A DNA stretch of 64,000 nucleotides from Laspinema sp. D2d. Its GTDB lineage: Bacteria > Cyanobacteriota > Cyanobacteriia > Cyanobacteriales > Laspinemataceae. The stretch covers positions 1 through 64,000 of the forward strand of contig NZ_JAMXFC010000012.1 in assembly GCF_025370755.1 (NCBI RefSeq), in the 5' to 3' direction. The position numbers were made by a program, and so were the translations under genes. The notes below the pieces were generated by a model. The model was not told the origin of the DNA and made no database searches. It worked only from the letters and a program-made list of their open reading frames with translations. Positions 16,581-25,777 of the stretch are shown piece by piece. How positions within the stretch are numbered: position 1 is the stretch's first letter; every line of letters begins with the position of its first letter.

Positions 16581-18740
16581 TTAAATTTCAGAGTCACTTT
16601 CACCTTCTTCCTGCTCAGATTCTCCCTCCATCTGTGCCCCATCTTCTGTCGGTTCTGACTCTTCCGGTTCTGACTCCAGGTTATCCACATCCACAGGTGC
16701 CTCGGGTTCTGCTTCAGATGCCTCCGGAGTGGGCAACTCCTCAGAGTCTTCCGTTGGGGGATTCTCTACTCCTTCTGGAGTCAATCCCTCTTCTTCCCCT
16801 GTTTCTGGCGTTTCTACAGGTGGGGTTGGCTCATTTTGGGGTTCAACCTGTTCCGGAACCGACTCTTGCACAGGTTCCGGTTCTACCGCTTCCACAGGGG
16901 CAGCCGGTTCCTGGCGGGTTTCACTGGGTACAGGCCCTGGGGCGGGTTTAGGTTGGGGTGCGACATTCACCGGCTTGGGGGGTTCAGCTTCCGGTGATGG
17001 AGCCCGCAGTTGTTGGGGTCTACTTGCCGGGGGCTGTTGGATCTGCAAGGGGGAATTGTCTCGTGGGGATTCGGCATCCAATACCGGCGGGACATTTTCT
17101 CGCGGGGATTCGGCATCCAATACCGGCGGGACATTTTCTCGTGGGGATTCGGCATCCAATACCGGCGGGGCATTTCCTGCCGGGGGTTGGGGATTACTCA
17201 ACTGCGGTTGGCGAGTTTCTACCGGAGGGGTGGGGTTTGTCCCTGGGGACGGCGCATTGGTACAGCGTTGAGGATCATGCTGAAACTCAAAGGCATACTG
17301 GTGTACCGTCGGTTCACTCACGGGGGCAAACCTCATGTCTTGGACAAATTTTCGAGCAAAGCTATCGAGAATGTCCTGTCCACTTCCCAGTAAACGCCGG
17401 GGCCCATCGATAATTTGTCCGTCAGGATTGACCAACACGCCAAACAGAGCACGCCCTTGTAACTGTTGGGAACAAGCTTCTAGGGGATATTCCGTGGATA
17501 CCGCGATCGCCTTGTTGGTCCTGACTTCACCGTATTCTGATTCTAAGTTCTCAACCCACTTAGCATAAGCCTCTACCCCTTCTAACATGGCATTTTGCCG
17601 ATCGCTCACTAACCCCGTGGGATTCTCCGGTTTGTTTTGGGCTAAAATTCGGTCCCAAACATTTCGGGTTTTTTCCACCAAGGCATCATTCTCCGTCCCC
17701 GACTCACCGGGAACCGCAGAACCTTCTCCAGGGCGATCGCCCCCCGTGGGAGCATTAGAAGGACCCACAGCTTGAGCACCCGGGTCAATCCCCTCTGGTT
17801 GACTGTTTCTGGGTTCAGTCTGCAAATCGACTGCACGTCCAATTTGCTCGGATTGAGGGCGAGAGGGATTTGGTCCCATCCCCGGATTAACCCCAGCAGG
17901 TAAATTACCGGAGGGATTGTTAAACTCTGGAGGGGGTGAGGGATTGGCATTCTCTGCACGCGCGATCGCTTCTGGCCCTGGGACATTTTCAGGGATAGGA
18001 AGGTCCAAAAACTCCGAGGCATCCACCGCTTCGTTCATTCCACTGAAAGGCCGTTGCGCCTCTCCAGAAGCCGGGAAACTCCCCTGGGGAGGGGGGGGAA
18101 CATCTTGTAATTGAAATTCTTGCTGGGGCGGTGGCGGGATCTGACGATTTTGTTCCGCTAACAGCCGTTGTTGCCGTTCTCGTTGCTCAATTTCTCGCTC
18201 GATTTGGGCCCGTTCTAATCGTTCTAAAGCCAGTAACTGCTCGATCGCCATACTATTAGACGACCCTGAAGACTGACCATTGGTTAACCCCTCACGAAAC
18301 CCGCTGGGGGATTGATAATCCTGCAAGGAGGGTAGGGGCGTTTTCAGATCGCTCAAAGAGGGTGCAGGGGGCAGATCTAACGGCAGATCATATAACGGAT
18401 TACCGGGCGGTAGCGTCAGGGGTTCAAGCCCCAATTTGCCGGGGGAAGGGGGCAGAGGTCCCAATTCGGGCAACGCGGCGACATCTTCCGAAGAGGAATT
18501 CAGACTGCCGGACCCGGTAGCTTGTGGCGATGAAAAATCCGGGAGGCGGCTGATTTCTTCCGGAGTCAGGTTGACCAAATCTACCGTCGTCCAGGGATTG
18601 GGTTCCTTCCCGCTGCTAAAGGGCAAGCGGTCCCAGCTAATCCCAACCAGTCCGTGGATGCCCACAGAGGCCAAAACTGCCACGACGGTTGGCTGAGATA
18701 AGAAGTCAATCAGGGAGTTTTTCGGCAAAGAATAAGACAT
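16581..18740 (-). CDS. TonB-like proline-rich envelope protein
   Basis: The 719-residue protein has a membrane anchor at about 17-33 (PTVVAVLASVGIHGLVG), as in TonB-type transducers. A long Pro/Gln-rich linker contains a coiled coil at about 164-195 (LERAQIEREIEQRERQQRLL). A TonB C-terminal-like domain lies at about 417-495 (ALFGVLVNPDGQIIDGPR, FVQDMRFAPV). Unusually, over 220 more residues follow: a 13-residue triple repeat (PPVLDAESPREN) at about 525-563, then an extremely acidic Pro/Glu tail. It converges with the ZorAB-like pair, whose MotA/ExbB-type channel could in principle energise it, but this is inference. The cargo or receptor is unknown. Confidence 0.75.
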   Translation of the reverse strand: MSYSLPKNSLIDFLSQPTVVAVLASVGIHGLVGISWDRLPFSSGKEPNPWTTVDLVNLTPEEISRLPDFSSPQATGSGSLNSSSEDVAALPELGPLPPSPGKLGLEPLTLPPGNPLYDLPLDLPPAPSLSDLKTPLPSLQDYQSPSGFREGLTNGQSSGSSNSMAIEQLLALERLERAQIEREIEQRERQQRLLAEQNRQIPPPPQQEFQLQDVPPPPQGSFPASGEAQRPFSGMNEAVDASEFLDLPIPENVPGPEAIARAENANPSPPPEFNNPSGNLPAGVNPGMGPNPSRPQSEQIGRAVDLQTEPRNSQPEGIDPGAQAVGPSNAPTGGDRPGEGSAVPGESGTENDALVEKTRNVWDRILAQNKPENPTGLVSDRQNAMLEGVEAYAKWVENLESEYGEVRTNKAIAVSTEYPLEACSQQLQGRALFGVLVNPDGQIIDGPRRLLGSGQDILDSFARKFVQDMRFAPVSEPTVHQYAFEFQHDPQRCTNAPSPGTNPTPPVETRQPQLSNPQPPAGNAPPVLDAESPRENVPPVLDAESPRENVPPVLDAESPRDNSPLQIQQPPASRPQQLRAPSPEAEPPKPVNVAPQPKPAPGPVPSETRQEPAAPVEAVEPEPVQESVPEQVEPQNEPTPPVETPETGEEEGLTPEGVENPPTEDSEELPTPEASEAEPEAPVDVDNLESEPEESEPTEDGAQMEGESEQEEGESDSEI
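17061..17177 (-). repeat. Three 39-bp tandem repeats in the TonB-like gene
   Basis: Units begin at 17061, 17100 and 17139 and differ by only a few bases. Each encodes 13 residues (PVLDAESPRENVP type). The repeat keeps the reading frame, so copy number could vary without breaking the protein. Confidence 0.9.
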
Positions 18741-18939
18741 GGCAGGTAAGCTTAGGTCTAGACGGGCAGACTGCGATTGTGATGCAGCAGTTTCACACCG
18801 CCTGCCGCGTTAATTCAGACATTCGATGCCCCCATCAACCCGGATATGATAGCACTAATGACTGAGATTCGTGTGCGGCAAGACAAGAGAAATTGCCAAA
18901 AGAAGTGAGCACTTGATTGGTACAGATCCTGATTACGCC

Positions 18940-19686
18940 TTAAAAGTTGCAGGCTGATTCTGGAGGGAAAGTCGGGGGTGCAACTTGGATAATCGCCAAG
19001 GAAAAATAAGGGAGTTTCAAATCGCGGCGATCGCGCAGTTGGCGATGAATTTTTTGCTCAGATCCCGTGACTCGTTCGACAATTTGGGTGCGATCGAGTA
19101 ATCCCCGGTCCTGTAACAGGTCCCAAACGCGATCGTAAACCGAACTCACTTTCATTAACACCACCACATCCGCCCAGTTTAGCGCGTTTTCCAACTCTTC
19201 GACCCGATATAAGGCGGGCAGAACCGCTAACCGTTGAGACCCAATGGTTAAGGGAATTCCTAGTTCTGCTGCTGCCGCTAAGGGTGAACAAATCCCAGGA
19301 ATCGAGTGAACCTGGACCTCGGGATGCTGCCGTTGTAGGGTCTGGGTTAAATAAGTAAAGGTACTATAAAAACTAATATCTCCTTCTGAGACAAAAGCCA
19401 CATCTTGGCCCAATTTTAGATAGTCCCAAACGCGATCGCTCGCTTGTTGCCATGCCTGATTTAGCAATGCCTCATCTCGCACAAAGGCAAACTCTAACGG
19501 CAATTGCACCTGTTCCAGACGCATCCATTGGCTGATAATCCCTTCCGCCATCCCCGGTTTACCGCTGGGTCCTACAGGGAAAGCCACTACGGGTACAGCT
19601 TGCAAAACTTTTAATCCCTTAATCGTCATCAGTTCCGGGTCTCCCGGTCCCACCCCAATTCCATATAACCTGCCAACGGGCGTCAT
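18940..19686 (-). CDS. cobI: Precorrin-2 C20-methyltransferase
   Basis: The 248-residue protein shows the tetrapyrrole methylase pattern: GRLYGIGVGPGDPELMTIKG at the N-terminus, VAFVSEGDISFYSTF and VHSIPGICSPLAAAA. These match CobI/CbiL, which uses S-adenosylmethionine to methylate C20 of precorrin-2 or its cobalt form in corrin (vitamin B12) synthesis. Length is normal (about 230-250). Cyanobacteria make pseudocobalamin, so the gene is expected. A GAAGGA ribosome site lies 9 bases before the ATG. It is divergent from the hydrolase gene, and no cobalamin riboswitch was recognised upstream. Confidence 0.92.
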   Translation of the reverse strand: MTPVGRLYGIGVGPGDPELMTIKGLKVLQAVPVVAFPVGPSGKPGMAEGIISQWMRLEQVQLPLEFAFVRDEALLNQAWQQASDRVWDYLKLGQDVAFVSEGDISFYSTFTYLTQTLQRQHPEVQVHSIPGICSPLAAAAELGIPLTIGSQRLAVLPALYRVEELENALNWADVVVLMKVSSVYDRVWDLLQDRGLLDRTQIVERVTGSEQKIHRQLRDRRDLKLPYFSLAIIQVAPPTFPPESACNF

Positions 19687-19791
19687 TCCTTGTTTTCCTT
19701 CTGTTATGGCTTGATTCTCTTAGCAATTCAGATTTGCCGGTACAATCTAATCGTTAAAACTTGTTAAATCTGGTTCCATCCCCCCTGCATC

Positions 19792-20493
19792 ATGCCCTTA
19801 CCGACCGTCATTTTACCGGGTTTTTTCGCGGCTGCATCGGAATATCGGGAGTTTGAACGCTTACTCAACGAACAGGGATTTCCCGCCCGCTTAGTCCCCC
19901 TGCGCAAGCGCGATTGGGTCCCGACCATTGGCGGACGCTCGATCGCCCCGATTCTCCGCCAACTCCATGCCACCGTTCAGCAAGCCTTACAGGAATTTAA
20001 CGCAGAGAAAGTTAACTTAGTCGCCCATTCTGCCGGGGGATGGATTGCCCGAATTTACCTGGGAGAAAAGCCTTATATCATTCATGGAGATGTTGACGAA
20101 TCGGCTCAATTGTGGTATGCAAATCCCGTCGTCAGTACCTTAATTACCCTTGGCAGTCCCCATATTAGCCAGGAACGGTGGACCCTCAAAAATTTGGATT
20201 TTGTCAATACCGTTTATCCCGGGGCCTTTTATCCCCATGTGCGTTATGTCTGTTTGGCAGGAAAGGCCGTTTATGGTGCTCGCAAACGGGGACAATGGTT
20301 AGCCCATAATAGCTATCGGATCACCTGTGGCATTGGGGAAACTTGGGGAGATGGGATTACCCCGATAGAAGCGGCGCATCTGGTGGGGGCGGAAAATATT
20401 ATCCTAGAGGGGGTAATGCATTCCCCGCGATCGCCCCTGAACTGGTACGGGTCCCCGGAAATTTTACCCAGTTGGGTCTCCTATTTAGAATAA
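19792..20493 (+). CDS. Lipase-like alpha/beta hydrolase
   Basis: The 233-residue cytosolic protein begins MPLPTVILPGFFA, with the oxyanion-loop strand typical of alpha/beta hydrolases. It has the nucleophile elbow VAHSAGGW (Ser80), later LGSPHISQ and a C-terminal VMHSPRS that could supply the histidine. It resembles cyanobacterial and plastid esterases or lipases of the PGAP1/LCAT-like group. Substrate is unknown; a lipid ester is likely. The gene is alone, with only about 100 bases separating it from the divergent cobI. Confidence 0.85.
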   Translation: MPLPTVILPGFFAAASEYREFERLLNEQGFPARLVPLRKRDWVPTIGGRSIAPILRQLHATVQQALQEFNAEKVNLVAHSAGGWIARIYLGEKPYIIHGDVDESAQLWYANPVVSTLITLGSPHISQERWTLKNLDFVNTVYPGAFYPHVRYVCLAGKAVYGARKRGQWLAHNSYRITCGIGETWGDGITPIEAAHLVGAENIILEGVMHSPRSPLNWYGSPEILPSWVSYLE

Positions 20494-20533
20494 AACTGGA
20501 TTCACACCGCCCGCACCCAAGGCGCACCCTGAT

Positions 20534-22459
20534 TTATTCCACCGAAACTTTTTCCAGAGTTTCTTCCAACGCCAGGGACGAAATCGGCACTTCCTCCACC
20601 GTGGGCAACTTTTCCACCGTCAGCCGAGACTGACTCGACCCCGAAAGTCGCTTCAAGAGCTTGGGTTTCGGGTCATAGAGGAGATAAATAATCAAATCTC
20701 CCGGTTGCCATGCATCAGTTGCGGAGACGACCAAAAGCTGTTTCTCTCGTTCAATTAATAAGGGGACTAACTCCCCAGAACGAATCAAAGCTTGTAAATG
20801 AGCCTGTTGAAAGGCACAGCTAGGCTCCTTGAGTACGGTTTCTCCCAGCTTTACTTGAGAATCGCTCAGATAGTCGTTCCAAGTCTTGAGTTGTAGTTCG
20901 GGGATAAAGGCGTGCTGAATTTTACTGGTTTTATTCCCCGTCTTGTTCCCTTGCGGGTCGGTGGGAAACAAGGCTAAAACCCGAGGCGGGGAAAACTCCT
21001 CAGCGGTGCGTTGTGCTAAAACTCGATTCACCTCCCCATTACTGGTCATCGCGAGGAAAGTCCCCATCGAAGCCAGTCCCGCTTCTTCTAGGACTTCCGT
21101 ATCCAGGGCGGAACTTAAAAAGACGGGTAAATTTTCCCGTTCTGCTTCCTGACAGGCTTCGGGATTAGTATCCAGAATGACCACGGATTCCCCCCGTTCT
21201 TGGAACAGTCGGGCAATTAAGCGGCTTAAGGGATTAGAACCGACAATCACCGCGCCTGTGGCTTTAGTGGACATCAGACCCAGGATTTTGGCGACGGAAC
21301 GGGCGGTGAGCCCTTGTAAAACTACGGTCAAAATAATCGTGAGGAAGACGAGGGCTTTGATGGAGTCTCCCCCGTTAATTCCGCGATCGGTGAGTAAAAT
21401 TGCAAACAAAGAGGCGATCGAGGCGGAAACAATTCCTTTGGGTGCAATCCAACTCACGAACAATTTCTGACGCCAGTTAAGCCCACTATTAATCGTACAA
21501 AGCCAGACATTAATTGGACGCACGACTAACATCAAAACCGCCACAGTAACAAGACTCCCCCAACCCAGAGCGACGACACTAGCTAGGGACAAATCGGCGG
21601 CTAAGAGGATGAATAAAACAGACACTGCTAAAATAGTCAACTGACCTTTAAACCGCCGCAGGAGTCTTTCATCAGGCACTGCGGAAGCTCGCAAGACAAT
21701 CCCAGCAACTACGGTTGCCATCAGTCCAGACTCCCCTCGGATCTCTTGAGCGAGGCCAAATAAGCCCCAGAGTCCAGCTAATACGACTAAATTTTTCAGG
21801 TCCTCGGAGAGAAACTGAGCCCGTTTGAGGAAATAGCCCAGAGTCCAACCGCCCACAGCCCCGATCGCACTGCCAATCCCCAGGCGAAGGGACAATCCGG
21901 CAATCAGTCGCAGGGGGTCGGCATCGCCATTTAAAATTACATCCAGGACTAAGACAGCCAGAATTGCCCCAACGGGATCGATGAGTACCCCTTCCCCTTC
22001 GAGCAATGCGGCCACGGAACGCTCGACCTGGACTTGTTTAAGTAAGGGTCCGATGACGGTGGGTCCGGTGACGACGACTAAAGCTGCATATAAAAATGAG
22101 ATGGACCAGGGAAATTCACTGAAGGCATGAGCGGCAATGCCTCCCCCAATTAGGGTAATTAGGGTACCAATGGTGACGAGGTTTCGTAGGCTACCTGAGA
22201 CTTTATCGAGTTCTTTCAGTTCGAGATTCAAACCGCCCTCAAACAAGATTAAGGCAACGGAAAGGCTGACAATGACTTCGAGTCCATCTCCTAGGAGGCT
22301 GGGATGCAGTAAGCCAAAACCATCCGGACCTAAGAGAATGCCGAACAGCAGCAAAAAGACGATCCCTGGAATTTTCAGGTAGTCCGCCAGAACTTGAGCT
22401 CCGATCCCTGCAATGACTGTTAAGACAATCAGCAGGGTAATATCAAAAGGCATTTCCAT
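20534..22459 (-). CDS. CPA1-type Na+(K+)/H+ antiporter with TrkA regulatory domain
   Basis: A membrane part of about 12 segments covers residues 1-385, starting MPFDITLLIVLTVIAG. It includes LILFEGGLNLELKEL and VLIDPVGAILAVLVLD, where the Asp in DPVG is the conserved ion-site region of NhaP/CPA1 antiporters. A Rossmann-like TrkA-N domain follows (VIVGSNPLSRLIARLFQERG), then a TrkA-C-like part. The antiporter exchanges protons for sodium or potassium and the cytosolic domain senses nucleotide. The start at 22459 is preferred because it begins at the first membrane helix; an ATG at 22573 would add 38 basic residues. Convergent with the hydrolase gene. Confidence 0.88.
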   Translation of the reverse strand: MEMPFDITLLIVLTVIAGIGAQVLADYLKIPGIVFLLLFGILLGPDGFGLLHPSLLGDGLEVIVSLSVALILFEGGLNLELKELDKVSGSLRNLVTIGTLITLIGGGIAAHAFSEFPWSISFLYAALVVVTGPTVIGPLLKQVQVERSVAALLEGEGVLIDPVGAILAVLVLDVILNGDADPLRLIAGLSLRLGIGSAIGAVGGWTLGYFLKRAQFLSEDLKNLVVLAGLWGLFGLAQEIRGESGLMATVVAGIVLRASAVPDERLLRRFKGQLTILAVSVLFILLAADLSLASVVALGWGSLVTVAVLMLVVRPINVWLCTINSGLNWRQKLFVSWIAPKGIVSASIASLFAILLTDRGINGGDSIKALVFLTIILTVVLQGLTARSVAKILGLMSTKATGAVIVGSNPLSRLIARLFQERGESVVILDTNPEACQEAERENLPVFLSSALDTEVLEEAGLASMGTFLAMTSNGEVNRVLAQRTAEEFSPPRVLALFPTDPQGNKTGNKTSKIQHAFIPELQLKTWNDYLSDSQVKLGETVLKEPSCAFQQAHLQALIRSGELVPLLIEREKQLLVVSATDAWQPGDLIIYLLYDPKPKLLKRLSGSSQSRLTVEKLPTVEEVPISSLALEETLEKVSVE

Positions 22460-23012
22460 AGGCTTGTGTGATAAGAGCGAACGAGCTTTCGGTGATTTGG
22501 CCCGATCGTCAAATGAGGATGATATGGGTTGTCCTTGAAGGGGCAAGCTTTCAACGGGGCGATCGCACCGCATAAAACAGCGATATCCAGCTATTCAAGG
22601 GACAACGTTTGGCTCAATTCTGTTTGTAGGCACCTAGGGGGCAACCTTCTATCCTCAAAGCCGGTTACAAAGGAGGGGAATTGATTTGAGTCGAGTTGAG
22701 GGCAACCTTCAAACCGGCGGATGGGATGGGCTTTTTGCTCAGGAAAAACCCTGAGATTGGATTTTGAGTTAGATATTGACCACCAGGATATCACATCTGT
22801 TGGAGTTTCTAGCAAGGGATTAGGATCCTGGGTTAATGGAGCCTCGGTTGGGGGCGATCGCGCTTCTGAGTCTTTGGGGGTGAGTTCCCACCCACAGCGA
22901 TCGCCCCCTCACCAGAGACTAAGGGGGCAAGGAAAGAGGCTACGGCTGAGTTGAGTGGGTAGCAGTCGCCCAACTCCACCGGGCATCATAAAGACTCGTA
23001 ATTTCCGGGTCT
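22460..23012. other. Intergenic region, no gene seen
   Basis: About 550 bases contain several GCGATCGC sites and GGGGGC-rich fragments but no convincing reading frame, terminator or RNA gene. The antiporter promoter probably lies here. Confidence 0.4.
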
Positions 23013-23276
23013 TTATTCTTCGGTAAAGCTGCGATCGACACTCGACAGAAAGACGGGTTCCACCCGAATGCCCAAGATCGTAGCGGGTCGCACGACCATA
23101 TACTCTCCTTGAGCAGTTTTGATGGGCACGTTGATAAACTCTTTTCCGTCGGAGTTGGGGACCAATACCCCTTGATACCATTTCTGGAACTCTTGGATCG
23201 TGGAAAAACGCACCTGTTCCTTGTGTCCACCCTCGATCAGGAGGGAAACGCCTATATAATCTGGGGTTCTCGGCAT
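23013..23276 (-). CDS. Conserved small protein of unknown function, 87 aa
   Basis: The protein reads MPRTPDYIGVSLLIEGGHKE, then FSTIQEFQKWYQGVL and GEYMVVRPATILGIRVEP. It has no signal peptide or membrane segment and looks like a small alpha/beta fold. Codon usage and HIP1 content match the neighbours, supporting a real gene. No family function is recognised. An overlapping frame to 23283 was rejected because it lacks this conserved-looking pattern. Confidence 0.6.
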   Translation of the reverse strand: MPRTPDYIGVSLLIEGGHKEQVRFSTIQEFQKWYQGVLVPNSDGKEFINVPIKTAQGEYMVVRPATILGIRVEPVFLSSVDRSFTEE

Positions 23277-23909
23277 ACGGCAAGAATTATCCTCAAAGCA
23301 CCGAGATTATTATGAGCGTTCAAGGGGGCAATTTCATCGGTGTTTTCAGAAACTATCCGGATCCCTCAAATTCTTTAGACACCCTCAACCCCTGCGATCG
23401 TCTATTCTCAGTCCGAGTCAGGAACGCTAAAAGCCGAAAGATTCACAACTTGAGTTAACCCTCTTGATGTTCCCTGTCAAGAGTTGCTGTCGTTCTCCTC
23501 AGAACCAATTTAAAACCAACCCTTCAAATCGCTGTTGCTTAAAATGTTCGCCAAATATAATCCCATTTCATCCCTTACTTGGTGAGTTATTTCCTCTTTT
23601 GTACAACGGTCTAGGGTCGCTTGAAGAGATCGCCTGTTCCAGACAATAAAGACTTCTGGGAAAATTCTAAAAGCCTCCATCCCTGACACCTTACTGGTAG
23701 CCAATATTAATCAAATGGCTATAAGTCCCCGCCGTTCGATCGGCCAGAGACTTTTTATTGGTTTAACTTATCCCTTTGATTAGGATTCCTTTTAAAATCA
23801 AGATTTCCTAACAAAACTTTCCCCCTGGGCACAGGTAGATTTACCCAAGCTGGTAAAGGCGCTAGAATGAACCCAAAGTTCTGACCTTCTGACCTCGGAG
23901 TTGGCTTAT
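23277..23909. other. Intergenic region, no gene seen
   Basis: Roughly 630 bases of mixed sequence between two divergent small genes. Short open frames exist but have no ribosome site or recognisable sequence. A degraded gene cannot be excluded. Confidence 0.4.
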
Positions 23910-24227
23910 ATGGACACAACTGCCCATTCCAATACTGAATCCCTTGACAACTTACCCCGTGAGGTGAGGGTCACTCAACTCCAGTATCTGATGCAAACCT
24001 TGGAAATCGCCGATCGCATTGCCACCAAAGGCTATTTGATCACGAGTTCCGAACTAGCAGACCTCATGGATGTCAATGCCAGCGCCGTCACCAGTCGCGG
24101 TGATAACTGGCCCTGGCGTAACTGGATCGTCTCCCGGGTGCGACGAGAAGGAAACCAAATTCTCTGGCAACTAGAACGAATCGATTTATTTAATGGATCG
24201 GGTGAGGATGAGGGAGATGGAGAATAA
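23910..24227 (+). CDS. Small helix-turn-helix-like protein
   Basis: A 105-residue protein. The ATG at 23910 is chosen because CGGAG lies 9 bases upstream; a TTG at 23901 is less likely. The middle section, GYLITSSELADLMDVNASAV followed by TSRGDNWPWRNW, reads like a winged-helix or HTH DNA-binding fold, with VRREGNQILWQLERID as a possible wing strand. The tail is acidic. No named family is recognised. A transcriptional regulator role is an inference from the helix pattern. Confidence 0.65.
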   Translation: MDTTAHSNTESLDNLPREVRVTQLQYLMQTLEIADRIATKGYLITSSELADLMDVNASAVTSRGDNWPWRNWIVSRVRREGNQILWQLERIDLFNGSGEDEGDGE

Positions 24228-24459
24228 CTCCGAATCAATGATTCAATAGGGTTTCTCAGTCATTGCTCTACTGTCCGGGGTCCTTTGTTCCGGCTTTAGA
24301 GTCAAAGGTCAAACCTCTTTTTCTTTCTTTCGTTTGATCATGCCATATCCTCAACCGAAGCAGACCCTGAAGGCCCAGCCTTCGGGGAACCTCTTCCACG
24401 ACTTGAGATCAACCACCGGGACCCAGCAGGCAACGGCTCATTCAGCAGTCAAATTCCTG

Positions 24460-25656
24460 CTATTTTGGTCTATATTGTCGTCCGCGCCACTGAGTCGGGG
24501 TGTGAATCGCGGACAGAATAATTCTCAAAACAGCCAGAGGGTCGGCGACGGGAGACAGCCAGAACAACCAAGCCGCCGTTTTTGGGGCCTGAGTTCGGTC
24601 ATAAGAAGGGGCGATCGCCAAATTCAAAGCACAGCGAATCCCCAACAACAATAAATTTAACCCCAACAGCAACCGCGACCCTTCCCACCCCAATAATAAA
24701 TACCCCAACACCACCAGCAGCGGGAACCCTTGTACGGATAGCAAAAACCAAACATCTCCCCAAGTTTGACCCCATGACGCCGCATCCTTGAGGTCCAAAC
24801 TGCGCCCCCACTCACGCCAAGTTTCTGCCGCCCCCTCATACATCCGAACCTTAATCACCTTCGCCCCATCCATAAACCCGACCTTAAACCCAGACTGGGC
24901 AATATTTCGAGCCAAAGTCACGTCATCACAAAACGACTGACGGGCGCTGCGATACCCCTCCACTGCCGCCAATACCGATCGCCGACAGAGGAAACATTGA
25001 CCATTCGCCATCACCCGTTCCGCCGAACTCGCCTCGGTATTCGTCGGACCAAAGCGATACACCAGAGTCATTAATAGCGCCGGTTGTAGCACCATTTCCC
25101 CCGCCTCCTTGAGAATAAACTGCGGGGAAAACGACACCAAATCATACCCTTTTGCCTCTGCCGCCTGCACCACTGCCGCCACTAAACCCGGGTGAGGTTG
25201 AGTATCCGCATCGATGCCTAAAAACCAGCGACTACCGGAGGAACTGGACAAAAATCCATAATTCAAAGCCCAAGGACGGCCCACCCAATCCCCCGGCAAA
25301 GGGTCATCAGTCACCAACCGAATCCGGGGGTCCGTTTCTGCCGCCGCCTTGACTAACTCTTGAGTACCATCGGTGGAGTTGCTATCCACAATAATGATTT
25401 CCCGGACTTCATAACTTTGCCGAGTCAATCCAGCGAGACAGGGCCCGAGGCGATCGCGTTCATTTAAAGTCGGCACCACCACACTCACTGCACCATACAT
25501 CTTCTGAGTTGGTGTAGTCGGTTCAATCGGAGGCTGCCGAAACGCCCCTTTAATCAGCCGAGAAAGCAGAATCGCCGTCGCAGGCAACTGCAACAGTAAC
25601 AGAATGGTCGATAAAATAGAGAGTGACAAATCAGACAAAATATGGTAAAGAAGCAA
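24460..25656 (-). CDS. cruG: Family 2 glycosyltransferase, CruG-like (myxol 2'-glycosylation)
   Basis: The 398-residue protein has an N-terminal membrane segment (about 8-33) and a GT-A domain with VSVVVPTLNERDRLGPCLAG, IIIVDSNSTDG and the DxD-type motif FLGIDADTQPHPG. Near residue 245 is the CDDVTLARN acceptor-loop motif. Several C-terminal membrane segments follow. The layout matches CruG, which attaches sugar to the 2'-hydroxyl of myxol carotenoids. In other cyanobacteria cruG neighbours cruF, and here cruF lies about 2.4 kb upstream on the same strand, separated by three small unrelated genes. The family is certain; the CruG identity rests on this context. Confidence 0.75.
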   Translation of the reverse strand: MLLYHILSDLSLSILSTILLLLQLPATAILLSRLIKGAFRQPPIEPTTPTQKMYGAVSVVVPTLNERDRLGPCLAGLTRQSYEVREIIIVDSNSTDGTQELVKAAAETDPRIRLVTDDPLPGDWVGRPWALNYGFLSSSSGSRWFLGIDADTQPHPGLVAAVVQAAEAKGYDLVSFSPQFILKEAGEMVLQPALLMTLVYRFGPTNTEASSAERVMANGQCFLCRRSVLAAVEGYRSARQSFCDDVTLARNIAQSGFKVGFMDGAKVIKVRMYEGAAETWREWGRSLDLKDAASWGQTWGDVWFLLSVQGFPLLVVLGYLLLGWEGSRLLLGLNLLLLGIRCALNLAIAPSYDRTQAPKTAAWLFWLSPVADPLAVLRIILSAIHTPTQWRGRQYRPK

Positions 25657-25777
25657 TTCAGATACAAGGGAAGGAATCGAGAGTTACCAGCGATCGGGAT
25701 ATCTCGAACAATCCTTACAGGGTATCACTTTACTGCAATTTGCCGATTATCGCTGAGAGATTGATTAAATTCATCCC

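Noticed and set aside
17061-17177. Short repeated units resembling a CRISPR array
   Set aside because: The units are head-to-tail with no unique spacers, lie inside a coding frame and encode a 13-residue repeat.
16729-17271. A 180-codon plus-strand Gly/Ser-rich frame with repeats
   Set aside because: It is the mirror of the acidic, Pro-rich TonB-like tail. The repeats come from the 39-bp units, and no ribosome site or domain is present.
19687-19791. Cobalamin riboswitch upstream of cobI
   Set aside because: The divergent gap is only about 105 bases and shows no B12-box sequence.
22909-23283. 124-codon minus-strand frame over the small 87-residue protein
   Set aside because: The alternative frame is rich in Arg and Cys and looks random. 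The frame at 23013-23276 has a coherent alpha/beta pattern.
24334-24654. 106-codon plus-strand frame
   Set aside because: It overlaps the 3' part of the glycosyltransferase gene on the other strand. The product has no sensible pattern.
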